This document shows, piece after piece, positions 34,543 through 46,934 of a stretch of 64,000 nt of DNA. The stretch covers positions 115,433 to 179,432 of the forward strand of contig QKWP01000612.1 of NCBI GenBank assembly GCA_003550325.1. The letters are read 5' to 3'. The first letter of the stretch is position 1; each line of letters starts with the position of its first letter. Made by a program: the position numbers and the translations under genes. The notes below the pieces were generated by a model, which had not been told where the DNA came from, did no database searches, and saw only the letters and a program-made list of their open reading frames with translations. Source of the DNA: Gigaspora rosea. Its lineage: Eukaryota; Glomeromycota; Glomeromycetes; Diversisporales; Gigasporaceae.

Positions 34543-35015
34543 TTCTTTTAACATTTCCAATAAATTTTGTGATATATTTAATGTTTTAAGTTCCACTTTG
34601 TATTCCTGTGAACGTGACTGCGTGTATCTATATTCATTATCAAAATTATAAGTTACATATCGTATTCCATCTAACCAGGTTGCTAAAAATCTATCACCAA
34701 TTATTTGAATATTAACCAATCTATTAAAAGGAATCCATTCGATTACACTATTATATTCAGTTGATTTAAGTTGAAATTCTTTAATACAATCATCTACATT
34801 TTTATTTCCACTTGTCCATCCTTGTGTTGTTTTCTGAGGATCACATGTCTGACACCAAGCAGAAGATGTATTATATCGGTTGCAATTTGCACATTTTCCA
34901 TTATCTTCATCTCTTTAGAACCAAATTCATCAAATACCAACATATATTCATTTGTGGTTGTGTTCTGAGTTAATCCATATACATTTTCACCCTCTAATTG
35001 CATATGGCTTTTAAA
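34543..35015 (-). pseudogene. Kinase locus module exon 3 (frameshifted)
   Basis: 473 nt. It begins FKSHMQLEGENVYGLTQN and runs to DEFGSK, where one T is missing from the plus-strand TTTT at about 34915. After the shift it continues with the four-Cys motif, EWIPFNRLVNI, a shortened loop GDRFLATWLDG, VELKTLN and SQNLLEMLKE to a GTAAAA donor. Same layout as its neighbours. Confidence 0.7.
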
Positions 35016-35108
35016 CTTACATAAGAAAACACATAATACATATTATAGAATTTAAGTATACGTGCTATTTATCAAATAAACCACTCATAATAAATAATAT
35101 AATCTTAC

Positions 35109-35584
35109 TTCTTTCAATAAATTTTGTGAAGCAGTCAATATTTTAAGCGTAATTATGCACGGCGGTGTACGTGACTGCTTACAACTATGTGTATATTCAT
35201 CATTTACATTTACATATCGTACTCCATCTAACCAGATTGCCAAAAATCCATCACCATTCTTTTGAATAATATTTAGTTTACTAAAAGGAATCCACTCGAT
35301 TACATTTTTATAAGATGTAGATTTTAGTTGAAATTCTTTGATGAAATTATCTATGTCCTCATTTCCGCTTTCCCATCCTTGTGTTGTCTTATAAGTGTCA
35401 CATGTCTGACACCAAGCTTCAGATGTGTTATATCGATTGCAATTTGTACAAGTTCCATTTTTTATATCTCTTTTAGAACCAAATTCATCAAATACCAACA
35501 TATACTCTCTTGTTATAGTGTTTTGAGTTAGTCCATATACTTTAAGTTCATTATTCTTTAATTGTACATATCATAGTCTACAAA
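35109..35584 (-). pseudogene. Kinase locus module exon 2 (5-base insertion)
   Basis: 476 nt. Near the acceptor, GACTATGATATGTACAA replaces the expected GATCATGTACAA-type text, adding five bases and shifting the frame. From VYGLTQNTI onward it is open: MLVFDEFGSKRDI, CTNCNRYNTSEAWCQTC, EWIPFSKL, shortened loop NGDGFLAIWLDG, ITLKIL, LLKE and a GTAAGA donor. A different acceptor could in principle rescue it, but I found none in frame. Confidence 0.65.
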
Positions 35585-35637
35585 CTTATCAAATATGAAT
35601 ATATAAATATAAAATAGAGCTAGATATTTTATCATAC

Positions 35638-36024
35638 CTCTTTTAACGTTTCTAATAAGTTTTGTGATTTGGTTAATATTTTAAGCTCCACTTTACATGA
35701 TGGTATTCGTGACTGTGTACATTCAACTTTATAGAAACTTAAAGATCGTATTCCATCTAACCATGTTGCTAAAAATACATCACCAATTTTTTGAATATTA
35801 TCTAATTTATTAAAAGGAATCCATTCAATTACATCTTCATAATATGTGGCTTTAAGTTGAAATTCTTTAATGCAATCATCGACATCCTTATTTTCACTTG
35901 TCCATTCTCGTGTTGTTTTCTGAGGGTCACATGTTTGGCACCAAGCTGGCGATGTGTTATATCGGTTGCAATTTGCACATTTTCCGTAAAATCTATCTCT
36001 TTTATAATCAAACACATCAGCCAT
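35638..36024 (-). CDS. Kinase locus module exon 1 (likely gene start)
   Basis: 387 nt (129 codons), starting MADVFDYKRDRFYGKCANC. It lacks the VYGLTQ lead of the internal modules, as expected for a first exon, and ends at a GTATGA donor before a 53-bp intron. It contains the four-Cys motif CANCNRYNTSPAWCQTC (zinc-ribbon-like spacing CxxC-x9-CxxC), IKEFQLKATYYEDVIEWIPF, and IGDVFLATWLDG lacking the glycine loop, with CKVELK. Upstream 36025-36250 has no repeat text and may hold the promoter. It is the most 5' module of a minus-strand gene extending to 31693. Confidence 0.7.
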
Positions 36025-36414
36025 AATTTTTAAAACTTAGAAAATTAGCGTTATTCACAGTTATTGTTGATTTTATCTTTGGATAAATAGTTACAATGGT
36101 GATTGATCACGTGATGTATTCCGGGAAAAGAAACGACTAAAGTTTTAATAAACCCGTTTTCCAAATCTAAACGTCTCTTTCAATAAGGTTGTCCGGAGTA
36201 GATTTTTGCAGTTGCTCTACGAACAATATTTTAGAATAACATTATATAACATCATATGTTTAGGGTGGTTGGCGCAAAGTAAGTGGCGTCGCCAATGGTA
36301 TTTTAAAGTAGGGCGCGCCATGGCATGCCAATTTAGATGTGGTACAGGTATGGCGAGCCAATCATAATAAAACATATAACTATACTATATATTGTCATAT
36401 ATATAGCGATAGTA

Positions 36415-36655
36415 TATTTATTGTCCGGAGCGTAGCGGAGGACTTTATATGTTTACGTAAGGTGATACAAAAGTTACATTTTTGATGCATCAATAATAAT
36501 AAAATCAAAAATGTAATTTCTGTATTTGGTGTCTGTCCGCATGTGTATAATAGTTACATTTTTGGTGCATCATATTGTTTTGACTTGTGTAGCATCAAAA
36601 AATGAAATTAGATCTTAGTGCGCTTCGGACACACAATGCTGTGCATTAACCTAGT
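36415..36655 (+). repeat. 240-bp dispersed repeat, copy at the kinase 5' side
   Basis: TTTATTGTCCGGAGCGTAGCGG at the left (36419-36440 region) and GCTGTGCATTAACCTAG at the right. Inverse of 31247-31488. Contains TACATTTTTGATGCATCA-type text in two orientations. Confidence 0.75.
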
Positions 36656-37214
36656 AAATATTAATAATTCACATGCATACCAATACATGCTATACTTTTA
36701 ATTTATTCGAATGTTTCATTTCATTATTAAACATGATCAAACGTAATTTATTCGATTGTTTCACCTTATCATTAAAACAACTGAAGTATTAAACTTTTCG
36801 GTTTCAATTAATAATCACTTTTTATTTTATCTAGTCATGGCAAAGAACGGCTCAATATTATTTGGCCAAAGTCAACTAGTATAAAAAAAAATTCGATTTG
36901 TAATATCCTCAGGCTTGTCCATTATCTAAAAAAAAATTAATACTAGTTACGATATCAACTGAAATTACATAATTAATATTAATTACGTATGCGCAATAAG
37001 ATTTGGCTGTGATTTGTATCTAGATTTTGTCGTAACTGTAATTATAACTTGATCTTAAAAAAAACTCGTTAAAAAGATTCTACCGCATCATATCAAATTC
37101 ATGCATATTAAAAATTATAAATAGAAAGTCGAAATAAGTTTTTATAAATAGTTTAGCTCATCTAATCGATATAGCTAAGTTCAAGTAAAATGCAACTAAA
37201 AGCAATAATAATAT

Positions 37215-38078
37215 GACAGGGTGAAACCCGCGCAGAGATAGTTACGTTATTGATGCAGATCACTATCTAAAAATAGGGATCGGCTAAAGGGTAGGGTATC
37301 TCATATGATCTGCAATATAGCAAATAACGGACATGCTGCATATTGTAGATCATTCGTGTAACTAATCTAAAAATAGTAATTTACTATTTATTAGCCAATC
37401 AAATTATTTTATGCCTACGAACGTATGAAGACTAAAAATCTTTGATTTTTTTATTTTATACAATCATACTCATATTATAATAAAAAATTTTATTTGCAAT
37501 AAGTTTTAAATACTTGTTACAAACACTTGCGCACAAAAAATCCAATCTTCCAATAGTTTATATACTATATTTAATACGGTTCTAAATATTGTCTAATCTA
37601 TAAATAGATCTCTTAATAAATACGAAAGGTTTCTAATAAACTTTCAAAAAATTCTTAATTACAAATAATTTTTATAATATCATTGAATGTAAACAAGTGA
37701 CCGAAGTTATATCCTGTAAAAGTTAAAGAAAAAAACCGTTTGTTAAAAAAGTTTACTTGACATGCGCATTTTTGAAGCCACATGCGCAAAGTTAATACTA
37801 TATTCTTTCTAAACAAACCTCTTTTTAAACAGTTCATTTAATGAAAAAACTGTTTACTAGCAAATACACAACCTTTAAACAACTGAAAAAACTTCGTTTT
37901 AACAATATTAGACCATGGGTTAAAATTCTTTAACAGTCACGAGTTTGCATAATCTTTTATAGGGGCTAAATCCGTGATCTGCATAAAATTACATATGTGT
38001 AACATCATATGAGATACCCTAGCCTAAAGCAGAGCGAGTTTTTACCCCTGCAAATATCATATGTGTAATTGTCACTTA
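37215..38078. mobile_element. Repeat of ~130 bp split by an insertion
   Basis: The two outer pieces, CAGGGTGAAACCCGCGCAGA...GGCTAAAG and CCTAAAGCAGAGCGAG...TGTAATTGTCAC, correspond to the uninterrupted copy at 45888-46027 (reverse orientation). The interrupting element is 37292-38021. Confidence 0.7.
37292..38021. mobile_element. hAT-like element, TAGGGTATCTC ends
   Basis: TAGGGTATCTCATATGAT and its complement ATCATATGAGATACCCTA, with 8-bp flanks GGCTAAAG (37282-37289, followed by two extra Gs) and GCCTAAAG (38022-38029). The split host repeat supports the insertion. Non-coding; the ORF at 37655-37837 is chance. Confidence 0.75.
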
Positions 38079-38766
38079 TGTCATCATAGATTTCTAATAA
38101 TAATTTATTAATAACGTATTAACAACCAAATAAACTGTTATTTACTTTTTTCTTGCACTATTATTACAAAATAAATGTCTTGGGGCGTTATTTTAAAGAA
38201 AGAGTTAAGAATAGTTTTGACGAATATAAATAAGTTTATTTTTCATAATCGTCAAAGTTAGAACTTAATGGTGTCTTGAAATAATGCCCTATGTTATTTG
38301 CAACAATATGGAATAATATTGTTAGTTCTGGTAAGTAAAAACATCAGTTTCAATATATAAGATAAAGAACATTTCTCATAGTATGATATTGAAGTTTATA
38401 TTTATATAAACAAAGTATTTTAATTTAATAGGTGATCTGACTTGGTCATTTGAATTTTTGATTTTCTTTTGTATTAAATTCCTTGGTAGCTTTCTTGTTA
38501 ATAGTTTCTTAGTTTAAGATTGTTCAAAGTTTAATATCATGTCCTCTTTTTTCATGAAAACGAAAAAAAATTTTTTATAAAATGTTGTGTTGGCAGGTAA
38601 TTTAGAAAGAAAATTCTTATATATGGTCTAAAAATCGCGTGCTATTATTTCAATCTACTATTACACAACGATTCTTATTTTATTTACAATAGTTTAGCAA
38701 GCAAAAAAAATTTTATTGCTTAATCTATTTAAAATAAGAAGTTCTAAATACCATAACAACTTATTT
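38079..38766. other. AT-rich intergenic, nothing recognised
   Basis: No coding text or clear repeat. Confidence 0.35.
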
Positions 38767-39302
38767 AATTGCTAATCCGGATAAGATCGGCACTATTTTT
38801 ATATTAGAATTTGGGGGAAATTACTATGTTTTTTACTATATGCTGAAATCTGACGTCGGTCCAATGAAAAGTATTTTTTTTTATGTTAACAGTTCGTGGC
38901 AATTAATTGAAAGTTGTAGAGCTCACTGAGACACATCCAATGGTAGTTAGAGCATTCAATTCGACCCAGTGTACGCTGAGATATCGCCAAAAAACGATTG
39001 GCCGACTATATAAAATTCTATGTAAACAAACTAGAAATTTTATATAGTCAGCCAATCGTTTTTTAACGATATCTCAGCGTAAACTGGGCCGATTTGAATA
39101 ATATAACCATCATTAGATGCGTCTCATTGTGCTCTACAACTTTCAATTAATTGACATGAACTGTTAACTTAATAAAAAAAATACTTTTAATTGGACCGAC
39201 TTCAGATTTCTGCATATAATAAAAATTTATATTGTACTTATCCCCAAAATTTACTATTGTCCCAATATGGTAATAGTGCCGATCTTATTCGGATCATCAA
39301 TT
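38767..39302. mobile_element. Foldback element, copy 4
   Basis: The left end AATTGCTAATCCGGATAAGA and right end TCTTATTCGGATCATCAATT are complementary. Arms carry the shared GGCCGATTT / CTACAACTTTCAATTAATTG core and meet at about 39035 around CTAGAAATTTTATATAG. The shortest and cleanest member, with no insertion. Confidence 0.8.
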
Positions 39303-42300
39303 AATTTTATTTGAATCTTGTTTTAATAGGGATAAAATTTCATGAGCAATGGCAGGAGTGTTATTGACTAGAAGCAATTGGAATCTAAAGTTGTTAATAA
39401 AGTAACCTGCTGACTCTATTTTAATGGTATATTTTGGATTATTACTATTAAAATAGAGTCAATGAAATACTCTATTAACAACTCTACTGGAACTTTATTA
39501 AAAGAAAAATTAATAATAGTATGCAAGGACTTTTACTACTGTAAATTCTTACTAAATGATTAAAAAATACAAAGGTTAACAACACTGCTCTGAATAAAAG
39601 CACAGATCTTTTACAGGATCTTTAATTTTGAAACATTTATTTGATATTTAAATTCCGAATTTTAAGCTTATGGCCAATAGAAAATATTTATGGCATACAA
39701 AAAAAAATTCTAATAAGAATATGAATTGTGATAGTTATGAACATAAATATTGCATGTTATTTATTATAAAATATTAGAAATTCGTTGATTTTTTATTATT
39801 AAAAAATTGTTTTTTAATCTATTATATTTTTATTATATTACCATCTAAACTAATGCGAATAAATTAAATAAAGAGTATATAGAAACATAGTGAACGTTAT
39901 AATAGATACATTACGACAAATTTATGAAATTAAGCTGAAATTTGGTCACCAAATCCAACTAAAGTTACCAAATTACATATTGATAAATCATTGCTAAAAC
40001 GGAGAAGTTTTTTGGACCTTTGATCTGGGTTGATAACGTGTTTAACCATCTTTCACACATGCTAACCCATCCTTCCCACTTTTGACACATCTCATTAAAT
40101 ATAAAAATTTATTATAATAATGCACTCTTACTAGAGGATAATGCCAAAAATTGGTATTGTTTTATTAATTCAAATTTTGGAGTATTTATATAGGGTCTGT
40201 GCCTTGAAAATGACCTTATGGACTATGTAGATTTTATGATAAAAATTAAAATTTCTAGCCATCCAATAATCAAATTCAAATAATTTTTATTTTATTTTAT
40301 AGAACTCGCTAAGCTCTACAAAATAATAAAAATTTATTTGAATTGGATTACTGGATAGCTAGAAATTTTAATTTTTATTCATAAAATCTACATAGTCCCG
40401 TAAGGTTATTTTCAAGGTACAGACCCCATATATTTGCCACAATGATCATACCTTAAATGCATTAACAAATATTAACTAAATTAATGCGAATAAAATAAGA
40501 TTATCATCATATTAAATTAATATAGATAAAATAAGACAAAATAAATACTATATAATTTTAATATTTAAAATACGATTAATAGATTTTATACTTACTGTCC
40601 AAATTCAATGTGATTAAGATAAAATTAATAAGACTGCTACTGTATTTTCACAAAATAACAGGCATAGGTGTTATTTAGAAAATTGCACCTCTTTAAAATT
40701 GTATGCGAGGCTTCAAAATAATGCCCATGCACGTCTGCGCACCCCATATATACAGTATCTGTGATATAAGTATCGGTTTTCTCTTTGCACAGCTACTGGT
40801 ACTTATATATTGCTATAGTTGTTATTTGAAAAAAACAGGTTTATTAAGAAATCAATCCATGTCTTAAAATAATGCCCATGTGCATACTCTAATTAATGCA
40901 CATATACCCAAAATGCGCAGGTGGGCATTATTTCGTGAAAATGTGGTAAATACTATAAGTTTGAAATTATTTTATAGTCAGACCCTCTAAGTACACATTC
41001 TATATAAGTCCTTCCCACATATTGGCGAATGTGCAGAATTGGTCCTGGATTGATCCTAAATTGTGACCTCTGTAATACTCCAAATTTTAGTTGCAAACAA
41101 TTAACGTCAATAAATTAAGGGTAACAATTCAATATATATTATATTGCATGTAATTGTATCTATTTACCTCTTAAATTATCTTGGAGTATTACAGAGGGTA
41201 CAATTTAGGATCAATCCAGGACCAATTCTGCAAATTCACCAACATGATATGTATTGCAATAAAGTTCTTTGTACTAAACCGAATTAAATAAAAGGTTATT
41301 GTAAATATTATAAACTTGATCTTCTTAAATAACAATTAATAAAGCATTTTCATATTTGCCAACTAAATACAAATTAAATAGTACAGTATAAACCTGAACA
41401 TCTTGTCTTAAATGCATTGATCTATGAATATTATGAGCCTTAATATCTTAGTACTATCTTAGTTATACCGATTAATAGTTTTACTTACTAGAAATATATA
41501 CCTGTTTTAAATACACTAATCAACAAAGATCTTATACTTACTGATTAAGACGAAATTAAATAAAAGATATAATAAACTTATAAACCTGAACGTCTTATTT
41601 TTAAATAACATTAAATGAAATATTTTAATATTTACCAACTAAATTAAGGGTGTTCTCAAGTATCTCGCTCAATGTGATTTGCTAGTTATAGAGATCATGT
41701 ACATTTTAATTGAAGTAAGCCTTATGGTAATTTTGTCAAGTCCATTTTGCGAAATGCGGATATTAAATTTTAGCCAATCAACGCAACTCTATGATAAAAA
41801 AATGGTCTCTGACCATCTTTTTTTTGATCGCAATAATGAACTCGTTTGACCAAATAATTTAATTTCCGCTAATTAAAAATTGTGCTCCAACCTATTAATT
41901 TAGGTGCTTGAGAATGCCCTAAATATGGTGGACGGTACAGACTTGAATATCTTGTCTTAAAATGCACTAATTAATAAAATTCTTTATATTTACCAACTAG
42001 ATAATATGAAAAATAAAAATTAAGTAAAGGTTAATACATGTTATGAACTTATTTTAATACACAGATTAAGAAAAGTTCTTAAATATTACTAACTAAATTA
42101 ATGCATAAGAAATTATTTGGTTAAATTAAGAAAAGTAAGATGGAATTAGGTAAAAATATAAGATAAAATACTATGGTAAATAAAAATAAAATTAATAAGA
42201 TATTGTAAATGCTCTAAGCTTAAATACACGATTAATAAAATATATACTTATTGATTAAATTAATGCAGTAAAGCATGATAAGAAACATAGTAAGTGTTAT

Positions 42301-42539
42301 GAACTTGAATATATAAATTAGACACAGATTAATAAAGATCTTTAATGCTTACCGACTAAATTAACATGAAAAGATAGAATGAAATAAAAAGATATGGTAA
42401 ATACTATAAACTATCATATATTAGTATATTGCCAGACTAGAAAGGATCGTTGTACTTACTAACTTAAATAATGCCAATAAGATAGGATATAGTTAATATA
42501 GTTAATGATGGGGAAACCCTACATTTTATAACATTAATG
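39303..42539. other. AT-rich region with several small MITEs
   Basis: No gene seen. Contains a palindromic element at about 40192-40429 (GGGTCTGTGCCTTGAAAAT and complement); a decayed CCGTATA-family MITE at 40640-40755 (CTGTATTTTCACAAAATAAC / ATATATACAG, TA-flanked); and an inverted-repeat element at about 41024-41245 (GCAGAATTGGTCCTGGATTG and complement). Confidence 0.5.
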
Positions 42540-42923
42540 CATAAATACAGCATTTTCATTCTTCTAGAATGGTTATTAGTTTATAATATAATTAAATCTT
42601 TTTTAACTTTCTTTCCATCTCCCCTAAAATCACCTTTCTCATCTCCTACGCATTAATGTGTTTTCTTTACCATTGTGGTGAGCTTCCAAAAATTTCAACA
42701 GCTCATCGGATTCTCTAATGATTGATAGAAATGATCTCATGTTTTTTTGAACTGCCTATTCTTTGTTATGAATAAAATTTCTAAGTTCAATAAATTGCGA
42801 TTTTTGAGCATAATTTTGTGCTTGAAAATAAATTAGATCAGTATCCCAGTATAAATTACTATCAGGATTCGTAAATGTTGAACAAATTGGTGATATAGTG
42901 GGTGTGGCTTTGATTTTTGACAT
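42540..42923 (-). pseudogene. Unrecognised gene fragment
   Basis: From ATG at 42923 the minus strand reads MSKIKATPTISPICSTFTNP and, further on, YWDTDLIYFQAQNYAQ, to a TAG where Gln is likely (E-stop-AVQKN), then continues in the same frame with MRSFLSIIRESDELLKFLEA to a TGA near 42640. Composition and continuity across the stop suggest real former coding sequence. I do not recognise the family. The AGGACCCCGAA MITE lies just upstream (42959-43454). Confidence 0.45.
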
Positions 42924-42958
42924 ATGATTGAGAAATCATGTGTAGATATAGTGCAAGG

Positions 42959-43454
42959 AGGACCCCGAACAATACATATAAAGGTTACATTAGCTTTAAT
43001 ATAAACTTTTTAAAATTTTTATCCACTTTTTATTAGAGCTAATTAACCATATTTTACATATAAGCTTTAATATTTAATAAATTTTAACCAATTATTAAAT
43101 ATAACAATACTTTTTTTTAAAAAAATTTTTCAAAAAAAAATTTTTTTAAAAAAAATTTTTCAAAAAAAAATTTTTTTAAAAAAAAATTTTTCTCAAAAAA
43201 TTTTTCTCAAAAAAAAATTTTTTTTAAAAAAAAGATTTTTTAAAAAATTTTTTCTTTATCCAAATTTTAAATACAACCTATTTAAAACTTATTAATTTTA
43301 TCCACTTTTACTAATATAACATTAAAAGCTTTTATCCACTTTTAAATGTAATCTTTTGACCAATATCCACTTTTCAAATGTAATATTTTTGTAAAAAAGT
43401 AACCTTTTTAGCCAAAATTTCAATGTAACCTCTATATATATTGTTCGGGGTCCT
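42959..43454. mobile_element. hAT-like MITE, AGGACCCCGAA family, larger copy
   Basis: AGGACCCCGAACAATA and its complement TATTGTTCGGGGTCCT, with 8-bp flanks GTGCAAGG (42951-42958) and GTACAAGG (43455-43462), one mismatch. The centre is a run of alternating A and T blocks (43105-43255). Confidence 0.85.
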
Positions 43455-43694
43455 GTACAAGGGTAAGTAGTACAATCGTTTATTTAAAATTGCTTTACAC
43501 TTACCAAATAAAATATAATAAAACATTGAAGTAAAAGTCTGTCTAGACATGGGTAAATAAGTTCAAAAAAAAAATGCCAGCGTATATTGTAAACAGAGTT
43601 AAACTTTCTAAGCAGATACCAATTTGATTTATTTATAATAAACGAATATCAAAATTATATAAGAGTATATTGCAATCTAATTACTCTGTAACTC

Positions 43695-45662
43695 TATACA
43701 TAAAATTTTTAATTTGCTCTAAGAATTGAATTTAAAAAACCTTCTAGGCTAGCAACAAAAGCCTCTGCTTCTTCAGCACCATTTCTTTTCTCAATATTCC
43801 AATATTTTGCCACGCAGCCTTTCTGTAAGTTCATTTATTGCAAGTCGTCTATTTTCTGCTTTTTTTTCATCCTTACTTCGTCCTAGTATCTCTATAGTAA
43901 CTAATTCAAAATGTTCATAAACTTCAAAGCCACTTTCCTCAAATATTCCTTGAAACATTCCCCAAGCTTCAGCAGTTAATAATCAGTTAGAGCCATAGAT
44001 ATGCTCATGGAATATATGTTTACAAGGTAAAATATACTGATTACAGAACAGGCAATTACAATCTAGGGAAGTAAGTCCTGGTGCACCTTTACCTTTTGCT
44101 AACCGATCCATCACTGCGGAGGCTTCTTTTACAAGCAATGATTGCATAGAATAAGGAAATTTTTGTATTTCTTTAACAATTTCGTCCTCAATACCATATA
44201 TTGATACTTTTTTGTACGAAAACTAAAAGCAACACCTTCAGCATCTATTTGCTTTTTATGATCAAGATCAATAACTTTATGTGCAGCGCCAATTAATCCA
44301 TGTAAGTGAGATGTAGTCCTTTTTAACTCACTATAGAAAGACTCTAACGCATTAGTAGATGTAACTTGGAGTAGGAGCGGAGAATGCTGTCTGGCCCAAA
44401 ATGCCCACTGGTGAGAATTTTTCTTATAATTTTGCTGAATATATTTGCGGATAGCTGGAACTGGACAATTATTAATAGCTTCTTGAAGAAGCTGCTTACA
44501 TCCTATTCTTGTTTTTTTATGCATAGCTGCAATCATGATATTCCGGGTTTTGTCTTCATAAATTTTTGAAACCCATGTACGCATTACATAAACTGAGCAA
44601 AATAAAATTTTGCATTCTTCTTCACTAGCATTAATACTAGGGAAAGCCTGTGCAATACTATTGGCTTCAGTACTACTTTGATCAATTAGAATATATCGTG
44701 GTGCCCAACGACATTTAGTTTGAATTAATTTTAGTGCTTTGAAAATAGTTGCACTATCCTCAACACTTACAAAAAAATGGGAACCACTTTCCCAACATCC
44801 ACAATTATCACGTATATATAATATAAAAAGCCTCCAGCCATGCTTGTTGGTATTGTGAGTGGAATCCATCAATGTAAGCCAACTGTGACGATGGAGTTTT
44901 TCCATTTGTCTAGGATGCATAAAAATTATGCCTTCTGTACGTTTGTTTTTCTATCTGCAGACTGCTGAGAAACATGATAATGTTCTGCATATACTTTTGG
45001 TCTTTTAAATATAATAAAGTTTCAGATATATCTTTTCCTAACTTTATACTTCCTATTAAATGAGTGCTCAAAGATCCCTGAAGCTTATATCTAATGTTTG
45101 CAACCTCTTTTCGTCTTAAGTATTCAACACTATCACCTAATCCTAGCTCACTTTTTCCATACTCTACAACTGCGCTAGTGATTGCTACAGGACTATAATT
45201 CTTTACAGCTTCACTTGCTACTAATGTTTGAATAGTATCTGAACATTTAAGCATATCACTGTCTTTTAATGTATGTGTATGATCTGGAGAATTGTTGAAT
45301 CGTTCAATCCGAATCATTTTGGTAGATGCAGGCCAAGTAATTTTAATTTTGGACTCACAAAAACCAGCTGGCCGAATATTTGATTTTCTTCATTTATTAT
45401 ATGGGACATCTTCTTGTCGTGTATTTGAATCTCGATGTTTCATAAGTCAGCAAATATAAATCCTCCAAAAATTACCATTTTGAAGCTTATTTGAACTAAA
45501 CTAAGTCCATACATTTGTGACCAAAGGCCAAAAATAATCAAACTCTTCTTCGGTCAATTCAAAAGGATCCGTTATATTAAAAAAAAGGGAACGCTTGGTT
45601 GTTATACTACTTGAATCTGAAGCACATATTGAGGTGATAGAGATTTCGTTTTCTTTGATCAT
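43695..45662 (-). pseudogene. MULE (Mutator-like) transposase pseudogene
   Basis: Starting at ATG 45662 the text is FELTEEEFDYFWPLVTNVWT, then a TAG; open blocks at 45317-44910 and 44920-44129 follow, shifted relative to each other. The catalytic domain shows the MULE DDE residues: Asp in LMDSTHNTNKHGW, Asp in ILIDQSSTEANSI and Glu in STNALESFYSELK. A SWIM-type zinc finger lies near 44050 (CNCLFCNQYILPCKHIFHEH). Several stops are C-to-T changes of likely Gln or Arg codons (WT-TAG, YIC-TGA, GSN-TGA). The C-terminus is near 43709. Full layout is retained but there is no continuous frame, so inactive. Confidence 0.85.
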
Positions 45663-46934
45663 AACAAAAAATTATATGGCTTAAAAATAATAAAGAAAAA
45701 CTTATATAAAAAAAACTCGCAAAAAAACTTAAAAAAAAATAAAAATCCTTCTCTTTTCTTACTTTTGTCAAATCTTAATCAACGTTATTCGCTTTTATAA
45801 AAAAAAAACACTTCGAATCATAACAAAATTTTACATATACTATTCATATAAATATAACGTTTCACAGTCACATGTATAAATATCTCTTGTGACAATTATG
45901 AATGTGATATTTGCAGGGGTAAAAACTTACTCCGCTTTAGCCGATCCCTAAAAATAGTAACTAACCTATTACTAACCCTAACTAAGCAAGATCTGCATCA
46001 ACAACATATCTCTGTGCAGGTTTCACACTTTCTTATAATAATAATGAAAAGTAGGTAGGAATAATTATTTCTTTAGGGTTAGCCTGCCTTTTTAATACTT
46101 GTGACAGATCATAATAAAATCAGATTAAAATAAAATATGTATAATATAAAAAAATTGACAAGTTAGCGAAAAATAAAATTTTATAGGACGCATTTTTTAT
46201 GATTAGAGGTTAGAGCAGAGTTTATATTAAACAAGTATAAGTAGGTTTTAGAGGATTAAATAGAATCCCACTTTTTATTTTAATCCAATTTCATTATGAC
46301 CCGCGCAATACTTTACATAATTATATCCTAACAAATTTGGGTACTTTAGTATTTTCCTAAAGATTTATCCGTTTTATCGAAATAATAAGATATAAATTTA
46401 TTTTTAAACCCTTTTTATAATCAAGCTCTTTGTATTAATAATATTGATATTTGATACTTCGTCATTTTAAATGTTAAAAATATTATATAAAGGCATTTAA
46501 CGAGTTGTTATTTTATTTTATAAACATAAATTATCAAATAAAATTTTAAAACAGTAATTATAAATCAAACCAGTAGTGTTAAACAAGTGTTATACGGTGT
46601 AATGTGAAGATCAATATCAAAAAAATAAACAAAAAAAATAAACAAAAGTTAAAGTTAATAAATGTTAAGTTAGAGTTAATAGTTAGGGTTATGGTGAGGC
46701 ATAGTATATAGTAAAATTTCACAGAGAGTTTTTTTTTAAAAAAAAAAGATAGTTTTATAAATAAAATTTTGAGTTAGAAGGTATTTTTTTAAAAAAATAG
46801 CAAAACAACAAAATTTTATATTACACCTGATCTTTATATTACACTGCATTTAAAAAATTTGATTGGTAAAAATCATTATAGTATTGAGCATCAGTGGTGT
46901 AATTTAGTAAAACCATTTTAAAATAACCAATATT
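45663..46934. other. AT-rich gap between MULE and hAT-2 remnants
   Basis: Apart from the repeat at 45888-46027, no gene or repeat was recognised. Long A/T runs at 46720-46800. Confidence 0.35.
45888..46027. repeat. Uninterrupted copy of the 37215-38078 split repeat
   Basis: GATATTTGCAGGGGTAAAAA, CTCCGCTTTAGCCGATCCC and TCTGTGCAGGTTTCACAC match the outer parts of 37215-38078 in reverse orientation. Confidence 0.65.

Noticed and set aside
33356..35531. Plus-strand ORFs with CPPLYCFLRVACLTPSF-type text
   Set aside because: They are antisense to the conserved kinase modules and repeat only because the modules do.
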